Assembly: GCA_002305275.1 (NCBI GenBank)
Contig: DBQO01000033.1
Span: 13,925-77,924, forward strand
Length of the DNA: 64,000 nt
From: Bacteroidales bacterium UBA1392
GTDB taxonomy: Bacteria > Bacteroidota > Bacteroidia > Bacteroidales > UBA932
Reading direction: 5' to 3'
Below are positions 1-8,898 of this stretch, in pieces. How positions within the stretch are numbered: the stretch's first letter is position 1; the number at the start of each line of letters is the position of its first letter. The position numbers and the translations under genes were made by a program. The notes beneath the pieces were generated by a model, which saw only the letters and a list, made by a program, of their open reading frames with translations, ran no database searches and had not been told where the DNA came from.

Positions 1-869
1 GTAGCCACCGAACTTACGCTAAGAGCACTATAAGAATTTTGTTTCCCTGAATGGAAATGGAGAATATAATTGCCTGCTGCCCCACAGGAAATGGTATCTC
101 TCCGTTCCGATGAAATATTGTACTCATTCGGCATATCGTAGGTGCGGGAAAAAACCTTTTTAGATATGCGTCTGAGATTGAACATGTCGAGTCTATAGCC
201 ACTTCCCCAGAAACGATTATCATCAAGTCGGTATATATCGAGGGTAACGCGACTGATATTGCGTGTACCTATCTCGATGGTCATATCCTGGTGAGGGATA
301 TATTGTGACTTGTGTGAAACAATGCTTGCCGATAAATCCTCCGACTCCATCTCTTCTATTAACCGTTTCACCTCATTGTAATAGTAATCTTTGGAGGAGT
401 GTCCTTTTAGTACATCCAGACAACGGGCTTTAAAGGCAAGGTAGTCGGCACCGCTCTGATTATCTTTGTCGGCTATCTTATATCTTTCATACTCGAGCTT
501 GATGTAATGGAGCCTCAAAACTCTCGGATGGTCCGAATATTTTGCTATACTTTCGTCAAGGTTGTCATACAAAATGTCCCTCTGTTGAGTGACCTTTGGA
601 TAGTATGAATTGGACTCTTTCCAGTTGTATTCCCGGAGCTGTTCCTGCTTTTTCTCGCGTATGACGAGCAATTCAAGGTCATCACCCGATTTCTCTGCAA
701 GAACTTCCAGTTCATCGAGATATTTGACGGCAGTCTGGGGAAGGCCCTTTTTTTCGGCCTTCTCTACTTTCTTCCACAAGTCGCTGTAATCAACTGATTT
801 GTAAGATTGTGCATTTATCATAGATGTCATAGGTATTATCAACAATAAAAAAGTGAGCAATCGTTTCAT
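1..869 (-). CDS. alpha-2-macroglobulin-like exported protein, N-terminal part (cut by window edge)
   Basis: The minus strand is open from an ATG at 869 down to base 1, giving 289 codons without a stop; the 3' end lies outside the window. The product starts with a signal peptide (MKRLLTFLLLIIPMTSMINA, then QSYK). A charged, helix-rich stretch with a tetratricopeptide-like feel follows, up to about residue 190. The later part (about residues 190-289) looks beta-rich, as in the N-terminal MG domains of Bacteroidales alpha-2-macroglobulin/YfaS-like proteins, which are very long envelope proteins. That family call is inferred from style and layout, because the diagnostic bait-region and thioester parts would lie beyond the edge. 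It diverges from tgt across an 85-bp gap. Confidence 0.6.
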   Translation of the reverse strand, partial: MKRLLTFLLLIIPMTSMINAQSYKSVDYSDLWKKVEKAEKKGLPQTAVKYLDELEVLAEKSGDDLELLVIREKKQEQLREYNWKESNSYYPKVTQQRDILYDNLDESIAKYSDHPRVLRLHYIKLEYERYKIADKDNQSGADYLAFKARCLDVLKGHSSKDYYYNEVKRLIEEMESEDLSASIVSHKSQYIPHQDMTIEIGTRNISRVTLDIYRLDDNRFWGSGYRLDMFNLRRISKKVFSRTYDMPNEYNISSERRDTISCGAAGNYILHFHSGKQNSYSALSVSSVA

Positions 870-926
870 AACCTCTTGATTTTATGTTTAATCAATAGTG
901 TTTCCAAAAATATGCCATTAATTTCA

Positions 927-934
927 TAACTTTG
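927..934 (+). promoter_or_regulatory. putative -7 box for tgt
   Basis: TAACTTTG matches the Bacteroidetes -7 consensus TAnnTTTG, 20 bp before the tgt ATG. No clear TTTG lies at the expected -33 position, so this rests on the -7 box and its location only. Confidence 0.45.
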
Positions 935-954
935 CTCAAATTTAGCAAAAGAAG

Positions 955-2088
955 ATGAGATTCACGCTACAGGCGAAGGATAAAAGTGGTACAGCTGCAA
1001 GATGCGGGATTATGGAGACCAACCACGGAAAGATTGAAACCCCGATTTTCATGCCCGTGGGTACGGTAGGTTCCGTTAAGGGAGTTTATCACCGGGATCT
1101 TGAAGAGGATATCGGCGCACAGATTATTCTGGGTAACACCTACCATCTCTACCTTCGTCCCGGACCGGATATTCTCCGGCAGGCGGGCGGACTGCACAAG
1201 TTCATCTCCTGGGAGAAACCGATCCTGACCGACAGTGGCGGATTTCAGGTTTTTTCACTGGCTCAGTGCCGCAAACTCACCGACGAAGGATATGAGTTTC
1301 AATCTCACATAGACGGTTCCAAACACCTTTTTACGCCTGAAAACAATGTCGATATCCAACGCATCATAGGTGCCGATATCATCATGGCCCTCGACGAGTG
1401 CTGCCCGGGCGATGCCGACTGTAAGTACGCGGCTGAGTCTCTCGATCTTACCATGAAGTGGCTCAAGCGATGCATCGCACGATTCGACAGTACGGAACCC
1501 CTCTACGGCCACCATCAGGCCTTCTTTCCGATAGTTCAAGGTTGTATCTATCCCGACCTGAGGCGTAAAGCCGCTGAGGAGCTTACCGCCCTCGACAGGG
1601 AGGGCTATGCCATAGGAGGACTCTCGGTAGGTGAACCTACCGAACTGATGTACCAAATGATAGAGGAGGTACATCCTATCCTGCCTCAGGATAAGCCGCG
1701 CTATCTGATGGGAGTAGGCACTCCGGCCAATATCCTTGAGGCAATAGCCCGTGGTATCGACATGTTTGACTGTGTAATGCCAACCCGCAACGGACGCAAC
1801 GGGATGCTCTTTACCGGCGAGGGCATCATCAACATCCGCAACCGTAAATGGGCAGAGGACTTCTCTCCCATTGATCCTGATGGTACATCTTTTGTTGACA
1901 GGAGATACACCAAGACCTATTTGAGACACCTCTTCATTGCCGGAGAGATGCTCGGAGCCCAGATTGCAAGCGAACACAATCTCGCTTTTTACCTCAATCT
2001 AGTGAAAATGGCCCGCGAACACATACTCAAGGGTGATTTCAACTCCTGGAAATGCGCCATGGTAAAGAAACTTCAAACAAGACTGTAA
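955..2088 (+). CDS. tgt: queuine/preQ1 tRNA-guanine transglycosylase
   Basis: Swaps guanine 34 in the anticodon wobble position of GUN tRNAs for the queuosine precursor preQ1. The 377-residue length is normal. Seen directly: the DSGGFQVF motif with the general-base Asp93, and FDCVMPTRNGRNG with the likely nucleophile Asp272. Oddity: the zinc site, normally C-x-C-x2-C plus a distant His, reads G310, S312 and D315 in place of the three cysteines, while His341 (SEHN) is kept. From memory other Bacteroidetes Tgt proteins may share this loss, so it is probably lineage-wide rather than decay. The LptG-like permease gene follows 13 bp downstream, which suggests co-transcription. Confidence 0.95.
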   Translation: MRFTLQAKDKSGTAARCGIMETNHGKIETPIFMPVGTVGSVKGVYHRDLEEDIGAQIILGNTYHLYLRPGPDILRQAGGLHKFISWEKPILTDSGGFQVFSLAQCRKLTDEGYEFQSHIDGSKHLFTPENNVDIQRIIGADIIMALDECCPGDADCKYAAESLDLTMKWLKRCIARFDSTEPLYGHHQAFFPIVQGCIYPDLRRKAAEELTALDREGYAIGGLSVGEPTELMYQMIEEVHPILPQDKPRYLMGVGTPANILEAIARGIDMFDCVMPTRNGRNGMLFTGEGIINIRNRKWAEDFSPIDPDGTSFVDRRYTKTYLRHLFIAGEMLGAQIASEHNLAFYLNLVKMAREHILKGDFNSWKCAMVKKLQTRL

Positions 2089-2101
2089 GAGCTACGGCAA
2101 G

Positions 2102-3199
2102 ATGAAGAAGCCCGAACTAAAAATATTGGACAGATATATTATCAGGAAGTTTATAGGTACCTATTTCTTCATCCTGATGATTGCGGTGCTTATCATCATA
2201 ATATTCGACATCAGCGAAAAAATCGACAAATTCGTTGATAATCAGGTACCCCTCAAGGAGATTGTATTTGAATATTTTGGTGGATTCATACCCTGGATGC
2301 TCAATAGTTTCAGCCCTCTCTTCGTCTTCCTATCTGTAATATTTTTCACATCCAAACTGGCGCAGAGAAGCGAGATTATAGCCATGCTCTCAGGCGGGAT
2401 GAGTTTCAACCGAATAATGAGGCCCTACATGCTCTCCGCCGCTTTCATCGCAACCTTCAGCCTTGTGCTTGGCCTTTTCATAATACCTACTGCCAACCAG
2501 CACCGTCTCGAGTTTGAAAACAAATATATAAAACAACAGCAAACGGCCTCTGCGACCAGCAAAATCCATTATCAAATAGCTCCGGGCGAATTTGTCTTTG
2601 TAGAGCAGTTCAGCTCTTGGGCCAACACCGCGTACAGATTTACTCTCGAGACCATTGAGGACAACCGCATTGTATCCAAACTTTCAGCCGAGTCGGCGGT
2701 ATGGGATACCACTTTCAACGGATGGAAACTTCGCAACTGGTATATAAGGGATTTTCACAATGAAGAATCTGAAATAGTGCGTACCGGCAAGGAACTTGAC
2801 ACTGTTATCAACCTCACTATAAATGATTTCTACAGGCGCAGGAACATTGCAGAATCCCTCTCCCACAAAGAACTCAACGAACTGATAGACGTACAGACCA
2901 TGCGCGGAGATGCACTTGTACTGCATGCTCTTATAGAGAAAAATAACCGTATTGCGATGCCATTTTCAGCATTTGTGCTGACTGTAATGGGCGTGTCCCT
3001 CTCCTCCCGCAAACGGCGTGGAGGCATAGGTCTCAACATAGGAATAGGCATAGCACTGAGTTTTGTCTATATACTATTCATGCGTTTCAGCGAAATGCCT
3101 GTCCACACCGGCGCACTTTCACCGGCGTTTGCACTATGGCTGCCGAATATAATATTCTCAATAATAGCACTGATCCTCTACAGGATGGCACCGAAATAA
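2102..3199 (+). CDS. LptF/LptG-family (YjgP/YjgQ) permease
   Basis: Inner-membrane subunit of the LPS export ABC transporter that moves lipopolysaccharide from the inner membrane to the Lpt bridge. The 365-residue protein starts LKILDRYIIRKFIGTYFFIL, typical of the family. Three membrane segments lie near the N-terminus (about residues 20-130), then a periplasmic beta-jellyroll-like domain (about 135-265) and further C-terminal membrane segments. It follows tgt by 13 bp, an order I have seen in Bacteroidales. I cannot decide between LptF and LptG from one copy, so no symbol is given. The transporter ATPase LptB is not in the window. Confidence 0.9.
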   Translation: MKKPELKILDRYIIRKFIGTYFFILMIAVLIIIIFDISEKIDKFVDNQVPLKEIVFEYFGGFIPWMLNSFSPLFVFLSVIFFTSKLAQRSEIIAMLSGGMSFNRIMRPYMLSAAFIATFSLVLGLFIIPTANQHRLEFENKYIKQQQTASATSKIHYQIAPGEFVFVEQFSSWANTAYRFTLETIEDNRIVSKLSAESAVWDTTFNGWKLRNWYIRDFHNEESEIVRTGKELDTVINLTINDFYRRRNIAESLSHKELNELIDVQTMRGDALVLHALIEKNNRIAMPFSAFVLTVMGVSLSSRKRRGGIGLNIGIGIALSFVYILFMRFSEMPVHTGALSPAFALWLPNIIFSIIALILYRMAPK

Positions 3200-3215
3200 T
3201 TTTATACTTAACGAT

Positions 3216-4475
3216 ATGAACACAAAACTTAAACTGACTATAGCCAGTTTTCTCGAATTTGCAGTCTGGGGAGCATATCTAACCTCACAGGGAAGATTTC
3301 TCGCAAGCATCGGTCTTGCAGAGCAAATAGGTTGGTTTTATTCAATCCAGGGTATTGTTTCCATCTTCATGCCCGCATTAATAGGAATTATCGCCGACAA
3401 ATGGATTCCTGCACAGAAACTTCTCGGCATCTGCCACGGACTTGCTGCAATCTTCATGATGGCTACGGGCTGGTATGGATTGACAGCTGAAACCGTACAG
3501 TTCGGGACAATTTTTACATTATATTCCTTTAGCGTGGCATTCTTCATGCCGACCATCGCTCTGATCAACTCGGTATCTTATAACGCCCTTGAAAAAGCCG
3601 GTATGGATACCGTCAAGGTATTTCCCTCGATCCGTATCTGGGGTACTATCGGATTTATAATTTCAATGTGGTGCGTGGACCTTATGGGCATACAGGCCTC
3701 TGCCTACCAATATATATTCTCAGGAATACTCGGCCTTATCCTTGCCGGCTACAGTTTTACTCTCACCCACTGTCCCGTCAGCAAGGGTGGAGAGAAGAAG
3801 TCTCTCGTGGAGGCTATGGGACTGAAAGCTTTTGCGCTCTTCAAAGAGAGAAGGATGGCCATTTTCTTCATCTTCTCCATGCTCCTCGGGGTGGCTTTGC
3901 AGATTACAAATAGCTTCGCAAACCCCTTCCTGGGTGACTTTGCCGGCATAGAGCAATATGCTGACACATTTGGTGTGAAACACTCCAATATATTGATCTC
4001 ACTCTCACAGATTTCTGAGGCACTTTGTATCCTGCTGATTCCTTTCTTCCTTCGCAGGTTCGGCATCAAAAAGGTGATGCTGATTGCAATGTTTGCATGG
4101 GTGCTCAGATTCGCCTTTTTCGGACTCGGCAATCCGGGCAACGGAGTATGGCTATTTGTCCTCTCGATGATTGTTTACGGTGTTGCATTTGACTTCTTCA
4201 ACATTTCCGGCTCCCTTTTCGTGGACAGAAACACAGATCACAGCATCCGTTCCAGCGCACAGGGCCTATTTATGTTGATGACAAATGGTATCGGTGCAGC
4301 AATCGGTACTCTCGGAGCTCAGGCCGTAGTAAATGCTCTTGTAAACTCGCAGAGCGATCCTGTTGCAAGAATGGAAGGCTGGAGCCACACCTGGTTCATT
4401 TTTGCCGCCTATGCGCTGGTAATCACCATTGCCTTTGCAATTTTATTCAAATACAAACACGTTCCGGAGGAATAA
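3216..4475 (+). CDS. nucleoside:H+ symporter-type MFS transporter
   Basis: A 419-residue polytopic membrane protein with about 12 predicted helices. The start MNTKLKLTIASFLEFAVWGA and the following ...YLTSQGRF pattern match the nucleoside/H+ symporter (NupG/XapB) branch of the major facilitator superfamily. It probably imports nucleosides by proton symport; the substrate is inferred from family only. It lies 16 bp after the permease gene on the same strand, so it may be the last gene of a tgt operon. A hairpin terminator begins at its stop codon. Confidence 0.85.
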   Translation: MNTKLKLTIASFLEFAVWGAYLTSQGRFLASIGLAEQIGWFYSIQGIVSIFMPALIGIIADKWIPAQKLLGICHGLAAIFMMATGWYGLTAETVQFGTIFTLYSFSVAFFMPTIALINSVSYNALEKAGMDTVKVFPSIRIWGTIGFIISMWCVDLMGIQASAYQYIFSGILGLILAGYSFTLTHCPVSKGGEKKSLVEAMGLKAFALFKERRMAIFFIFSMLLGVALQITNSFANPFLGDFAGIEQYADTFGVKHSNILISLSQISEALCILLIPFFLRRFGIKKVMLIAMFAWVLRFAFFGLGNPGNGVWLFVLSMIVYGVAFDFFNISGSLFVDRNTDHSIRSSAQGLFMLMTNGIGAAIGTLGAQAVVNALVNSQSDPVARMEGWSHTWFIFAAYALVITIAFAILFKYKHVPEE

Positions 4476-4512
4476 GAATTGGGCAGCAGCCCAATTCTTA
4501 TGGCTGTTGCCC
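4474..4512 (+). terminator. terminator region with two mutually exclusive hairpins
   Basis: Between the convergent MFS and SGNH genes. Hairpin 1: 4474-4484 (AAGAATTGGGC) pairs perfectly with 4489-4499. Hairpin 2: 4481-4491 (GGGCAGCAGCC) pairs with 4502-4512 (GGCTGTTGCCC) with one G-U pair, followed by ATTATTTTTT. The two share the GGGC...GCCC segment and cannot form together. Hairpin 2 followed by T-rich DNA looks like the true plus-strand terminator. Confidence 0.7.
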
Positions 4513-4513
4513 A

Positions 4514-5593
4514 TTATTTTTTCAAGTATCTGAGAAATGTTTTTGCCATCCTGAGGAATCCCAGGTCGGTCTGATGTGCTCCGTCAACAGAGCCTTCATA
4601 ATCCTGTCCGGTGAGATTTTTAGCGGGAATGTAGCGCAGATTGCGATAACCCTCTTTTCGGAGACGTTTGTAGAGCTGATGCCAATACTCATTCTTCTCT
4701 ATCAGGTCATTCCTGCTTTTGACATCCACCAAAGTATAGGAAAAAATCACGTTTTCCACCATGAAAATAGGCTTGTCAGGATGTTTTTCGGCAAGATATG
4801 TAAGGAAAAAATAGGCGCTGTCGCGTAAAATCCGTGTCGTGCAATTGGGCAGACAATCAATCACATATTGCTCCGCATCTACTCTTGCTACAATTTCGGC
4901 CATGGATTTATCCATACGGGCATTGCCGCTGAATCCAAGGTTGATTACCTCCTGTTGTCTTGCACGGCTGATTATGGAGGTATAGGCCATACCGGGTCGT
5001 GAGGCGCAACCGCCTTGGGTGATGCTTGTGCCATAAAAAAGCAAGGGTTTGCGGTTTCCTTTTGTCAGTAAATTACTTCGTGGCATTCCAATGACAGCAG
5101 AGGAGTCCACTCCGATTTCGACAGAGGTTACTCCGTCATAGAGAGGCAGATAGGCCATATAATCGTGCATTTGACCCGACATGTTGCGAACAAACAGATT
5201 GGAAGATTCTTTCCCGTTGGGTTGTGCCGTACCTATGAAGCGCCAGACATCATTCTCATCAAGAAAATAGAGGTCTATTCCTCGAATGCCCGTCCCGGCC
5301 ATGTGGGCCATATTGAAATTATTGAGAAGAGTCCACTTTGCTCCTATCGCCTTTGCATTAGTAGAAAATCTGACTGCCAGACCGGCAGAATTCAGGCCAA
5401 GATCCCATACCGCCTTACGGGTGGCATCTTTCATATCGGCAGGCAGCCGTGAATAATAAAGCTCCGTATTGTCAAATCCCTGATTGATGAGCATCAACTC
5501 CCGGGCATCGGTATAGACAAGCTCGGAGGCTTTTTGGCCACGGAGGATCACCGGAATCAGAGCCAACATCATTACAAAAAACACTCTTTTCAT
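4514..5593 (-). CDS. GxDLY / SGNH-family esterase, exported
   Basis: A 359-residue secreted hydrolase. A signal peptide (about residues 1-20, ending LRGQ) is followed by an N-terminal beta domain with the GxDLY signature (G105-I-D-L-Y109). The SGNH/GDSL catalytic domain then carries FYGTSITQGG with the nucleophile Ser190 and, near the C-terminus, the D337-G-A-H340 catalytic Asp-x-x-His pair. These two-domain proteins are common in Bacteroidetes and are thought to remove acyl groups from glycans or lipids in the envelope or outside. The true substrate is unknown. miaA lies 7 bp upstream on the same strand, so the two are probably co-transcribed despite unrelated roles. Confidence 0.85.
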   Translation of the reverse strand: MKRVFFVMMLALIPVILRGQKASELVYTDARELMLINQGFDNTELYYSRLPADMKDATRKAVWDLGLNSAGLAVRFSTNAKAIGAKWTLLNNFNMAHMAGTGIRGIDLYFLDENDVWRFIGTAQPNGKESSNLFVRNMSGQMHDYMAYLPLYDGVTSVEIGVDSSAVIGMPRSNLLTKGNRKPLLFYGTSITQGGCASRPGMAYTSIISRARQQEVINLGFSGNARMDKSMAEIVARVDAEQYVIDCLPNCTTRILRDSAYFFLTYLAEKHPDKPIFMVENVIFSYTLVDVKSRNDLIEKNEYWHQLYKRLRKEGYRNLRYIPAKNLTGQDYEGSVDGAHQTDLGFLRMAKTFLRYLKK

Positions 5594-5600
5594 ATCTTCT

Positions 5601-6470
5601 CTAAATCTTTATCCACTCTATCTCCATCCCCTTTCGCTCCATTCCCCGGAACCAGGTCATCTGTCGCTTGGCAAATTGGTGAATGGCTATTTTGAGTCTG
5701 TTTACCATCTCTTCGTACTCCAATTGACCGGTAAGATACATTGTCACGAATTTGTATTCGAGACCATACCAGATAAGATCCTCAGGAGGAATGCCGCTAT
5801 CCAAAAGCTGTCGCACCTCTTCCACCATGCCATTGGCAAGGCGTGCTTCGAGACGGGCATCAATGCGGGCATTGCGCACTTCGCGTGAAACGCTTATGCC
5901 GATAAATTTGGTTTTTTTAGGCAAAAATGAACTCCTTTTGACGGGGTGCTTCTCCTCCCATATTGCAATCTCCAAAGCACGGATAAGACGCTTGCGTGTA
6001 TCATAATCAGTAGTGTTATGAGGTTTACGCAATGATTCATATTTGGCGATGAGTTCCTCTGTGGGAAGTTTCTCCAATTCAGCCCTCAGGGCCATATCAG
6101 GGGGAACTTCGGGGAGATAATAGCCGCAGGTTGCAGCTTCGATATAGAGTCCGGAGCCGCCGCATAATATCGGAGTCTTGCCCCTTTGCAAAATATCTTG
6201 ATATGCCCGCTCAAAATCCTTCTGGTATTCAAAAATGTTATATTTGGTGCCGGCATCAGCGATATCTATCAAATGGTAGGGAATCTCTCCGTACTCCTCC
6301 AGATCTTTGCCCGTGCCTATATCCATCCCCCGAAATATTTGCCTAGAATCGGCGGAAATAATCTCTCCATCCAGCTCCCGGGCAAGTTTTACCGCATACC
6401 GCGTCTTACCTGAGGCTGTAGGGCCCAGGACACATATCAGATCATATTCCTCAAATGGGGGCTTTAGCAT
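5601..6470 (-). CDS. miaA: tRNA dimethylallyltransferase
   Basis: Transfers a dimethylallyl group to N6 of A37 in tRNAs that read codons beginning with U, the first step toward ms2i6A. The P-loop GPTASGKT sits at about residue 16, with the D-S-R-Q-I-F-R-G-M-D-I-G-T substrate region after it and the family-typical FAKRQMTWFRG near the C-terminus. At 289 residues it is slightly short of the usual 300-315. It is divergent from smpB (110 bp between starts) and is followed 7 bp later by the SGNH esterase gene. Confidence 0.95.
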   Translation of the reverse strand: MLKPPFEEYDLICVLGPTASGKTRYAVKLARELDGEIISADSRQIFRGMDIGTGKDLEEYGEIPYHLIDIADAGTKYNIFEYQKDFERAYQDILQRGKTPILCGGSGLYIEAATCGYYLPEVPPDMALRAELEKLPTEELIAKYESLRKPHNTTDYDTRKRLIRALEIAIWEEKHPVKRSSFLPKKTKFIGISVSREVRNARIDARLEARLANGMVEEVRQLLDSGIPPEDLIWYGLEYKFVTMYLTGQLEYEEMVNRLKIAIHQFAKRQMTWFRGMERKGMEIEWIKI

Positions 6471-6482
6471 ATCGGGAGCTCC

Positions 6483-6515
6483 TTTGGTTTATTCCACAAA
6501 AATAAACTAATTTTG
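6483..6515 (+). promoter_or_regulatory. putative promoter of smpB
   Basis: TTTG at 6483-6486, a 21-bp spacer and TAATTTTG at 6508-6515 form a good Bacteroidetes-type promoter. It would give a leader of about 60 nt before the smpB ATG at 6581. Confidence 0.65.
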
Positions 6516-6580
6516 CAACGTTTCGCACCATTTGTGCATCTATTGATGCAAGCAAATGAGAAAAGAATCGTCATATCCGT

Positions 6581-7036
6581 ATGGCAAAGAGAAAAGAAAA
6601 TAGAATCGACATAAGGAACAAGAAGGCCTCTTTCGACTACGAACTGCTCGAACATTTTACCGCAGGAATCGTTTTAAGTGGCAGCGAGATCAAGTCTATC
6701 CGCGCGGGCAAGGCCTCGCTGGTAGACAGCTACTGTTATTTTGTCGAAAATGAACTCTTTGTAAAGAATATGCATATCGCCGAATACTGGTGGGGCTCCG
6801 CATTCAGCCGTCAGGACCCAAAACGGGACCGCAAACTGCTGCTGACTAAGAAAGAATTGCGCAAATTGCGCCGTGCCACACGCGAAAAGGGTATGACCAT
6901 CATTGCCACACGCCTTTTCATATCGGAAAACGGCTATGCCAAACTCAATATCTCACTGGCCCGCGGTAAACGCGAATACGATAAACGCCACTCTATACAA
7001 GAGAAGGATATGCGTCGCGAGATGGAGCGTGTATGA
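6581..7036 (+). CDS. smpB: SsrA-binding protein SmpB
   Basis: Binds tmRNA and brings it to stalled ribosomes in trans-translation. The 151 residues match the family. Recognisable blocks: NKKASFDYELLEHFTAGIVL near the N-terminus, SGSEIKSIRAGKASLVDSY, and the basic C-terminal tail (ARGKREYDKRHSIQEKDM) that enters the mRNA channel. The gene is single, behind its own promoter and convergent with lgt. The tmRNA gene itself is not in the window. Confidence 0.97.
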   Translation: MAKRKENRIDIRNKKASFDYELLEHFTAGIVLSGSEIKSIRAGKASLVDSYCYFVENELFVKNMHIAEYWWGSAFSRQDPKRDRKLLLTKKELRKLRRATREKGMTIIATRLFISENGYAKLNISLARGKREYDKRHSIQEKDMRREMERV

Positions 7037-7079
7037 CAGTAGCTGAAAGAATCGGTTAATTACGAAGTATCGTCTGATA

Positions 7080-7949
7080 CTACTTCTTCTTATCCTTGGG
7101 AGCGGGTCGGTGATTTTGCTTTGGCTTAATAATAGCCATCGCAGGCTTTTCCGCCACCAGACTCCAAACAAGTATTACCACCCCCGCAACAATGAAAGGT
7201 ATGCTTAGCAGTTGGCCCATATTCAGAGCCATCCCCTCTTCGAAAGCCACCTGAGGCTCTTTGACATATTCTATGAGGAATCTCATTCCAAAAAGCACTA
7301 TGAGGAAAATTCCAAACAAAGTACCCTTTTTAAGATTCTTGAGACGGTAACGGTAAGTCGCAAGCAGTGCAAAGCCAAGCAACAGATAGCTTAAGGCTTC
7401 ATATAGCTGTGTAGGATGCTTAGCTACGGTCTCTCCACGCTGCACGAAAATAAATCCCCAGGGGAGATCGGTAGGATTGCCGTATATCTCTGAGTTCATC
7501 AGGTTGCCCAAACGTATAAAGCATCCGGCGAAGGCGACAGCAATTGCAATCCTATCCAAAATCCACATCATGTCAAAACCATTCTTAGGACCATATTTAC
7601 GAGCATACCACCAAATAGCCAAAAGTACTCCTATAGCACCGCCGTGGCTCGCAAGACCCCCTTTCCATGGCATGAATATCTCGATCCAGTGGGATTTGGT
7701 CAAATAGTAGTCTGGCTGATAGAAGAGACAGTGTCCTAAACGAGCTCCAACGATGGTGCCGATGAGCAATGCGTAAAGTAGCGGCTCAAGCAAATTGACA
7801 TCGACCCCCTCTTTTTTGTAAAATTTTGTGAAAAGCCAATATCCGAGAGGGAAACCTGCTATGAAGAGCAGTCCGTAATATCTGACGGTTAAGGGACCGA
7901 GACTGAATATCACCGGGTCCACATTCCATACTACCGATAAAAAATCCAT
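7080..7949 (-). CDS. lgt: prolipoprotein diacylglyceryl transferase
   Basis: Inner-membrane enzyme that transfers diacylglycerol from phosphatidylglycerol to the lipobox cysteine of prolipoproteins, the first step of lipoprotein maturation. The 289-residue protein has about seven hydrophobic segments, the GGLASHGGAIG block with its essential His, and the Lgt signature RLGNLMNSEIYG. The C-terminus ends in a basic cytoplasmic tail rich in Lys and Pro. It is 31 bp downstream of the RlmI-like gene and is likely the last gene of a pgk operon. Confidence 0.95.
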   Translation of the reverse strand: MDFLSVVWNVDPVIFSLGPLTVRYYGLLFIAGFPLGYWLFTKFYKKEGVDVNLLEPLLYALLIGTIVGARLGHCLFYQPDYYLTKSHWIEIFMPWKGGLASHGGAIGVLLAIWWYARKYGPKNGFDMMWILDRIAIAVAFAGCFIRLGNLMNSEIYGNPTDLPWGFIFVQRGETVAKHPTQLYEALSYLLLGFALLATYRYRLKNLKKGTLFGIFLIVLFGMRFLIEYVKEPQVAFEEGMALNMGQLLSIPFIVAGVVILVWSLVAEKPAMAIIKPKQNHRPAPKDKKK

Positions 7950-7980
7950 AATCTGTCAGTATTTATATAAAATTATAAAA

Positions 7981-8889
7981 TCAAAGTTTTAACCTTGCAA
8001 AAACACTCATAGGGAGCAATTTGCCGAAGCTGTCCCTAAGCACTAATTCTCCACAATCCAGCGAACTGAACTTACCTCCACAGGCACAACTCACCAGAGT
8101 CTCCGCCATAACGGGCGAGTAGCCATTGGAGTAGAGGTTGAGCAGCATAAAACTCCTCTCAGGAGCCAGTATGGAGTATACATTCAGGAGCATCTCATAT
8201 AGACACTCATCGAGTATCCATTTCTCCCCGTCAGGACCATGCCCAAATGCCGGAGGATCAAGAATGATGCCATCATAGAAGTTGCCTCTGCGTGCTTCCC
8301 GTTTGGTGAAAAGCAGCGCATCTTCAATCACCCAACGTATGTTATCCAAGCCGCTGGTTTCCATATTGGCGCGCGCCCAGGTCACCACCTGACGCACCGA
8401 ATCCAGATGAGTCACCTGCGCTCCGGCCCTGCGGGCAGCAAGCGATGCTGCTCCGGTATATGCGAAAAGATTGAGCACTCTGGGGGGCTTGCCAACGGGA
8501 GAAGAGACTGCGATCTCCTTAACATTTTTGAAAATATAATCCCAATTTGGGGCCTGTTCCGGAAAGATCCCAATGTGCTTGAAGGAGGTTAGTTTCAAGC
8601 GGAGGTCAAGCTCCACCTTCGGGTAGGAGAGCATCCACTCCTTATCCATCTCGCGGAGCACGTTCCACGATCCGCTATACTCCTTACCCACTTTGCCCAA
8701 GCCTTGACCGGGGACAAACTTAGTATGTGCACGTCTGAGCCACTCTTCCTCTGGGAGAGTACGGTTCCAAAGTGCCCTAGGCTCAGGACGAATAATCACA
8801 TACTTACCGAAGCGCTCCAGTTTTTCAAAGTTTCCGGAGTCTATAAGCTCATAGTCGCGCCAGGCTGAAGATGGATATTCGATAGTCAT
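7981..8889 (-). CDS. RlmI-like class I SAM-dependent methyltransferase
   Basis: A 302-residue protein with the Rossmann SAM-binding motif VLNLFAYTGAASLAARRAGA and the DPPAFGHG catalytic loop, as in the C-terminal half of RlmI/YccW-type 23S rRNA cytosine-C5 methyltransferases. It lacks the N-terminal PUA domain of E. coli RlmI, which explains its length. RNA is the expected substrate, but the exact base cannot be read from sequence. It lies 9 bp downstream of pgk, which implies co-transcription. Confidence 0.8.
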   Translation of the reverse strand: MTIEYPSSAWRDYELIDSGNFEKLERFGKYVIIRPEPRALWNRTLPEEEWLRRAHTKFVPGQGLGKVGKEYSGSWNVLREMDKEWMLSYPKVELDLRLKLTSFKHIGIFPEQAPNWDYIFKNVKEIAVSSPVGKPPRVLNLFAYTGAASLAARRAGAQVTHLDSVRQVVTWARANMETSGLDNIRWVIEDALLFTKREARRGNFYDGIILDPPAFGHGPDGEKWILDECLYEMLLNVYSILAPERSFMLLNLYSNGYSPVMAETLVSCACGGKFSSLDCGELVLRDSFGKLLPMSVFARLKL

Positions 8890-8898
8890 TCGGAAGTA

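Noticed and set aside
1255..1977. 240-codon open frame opposite tgt
   Set aside because: Antisense shadow of a conserved gene, no start signals.
7066..7081. AGTATC/GATACT hairpin between smpB and lgt as a terminator
   Set aside because: Only six base pairs, overlaps the lgt stop and has no T-run; too weak to call.
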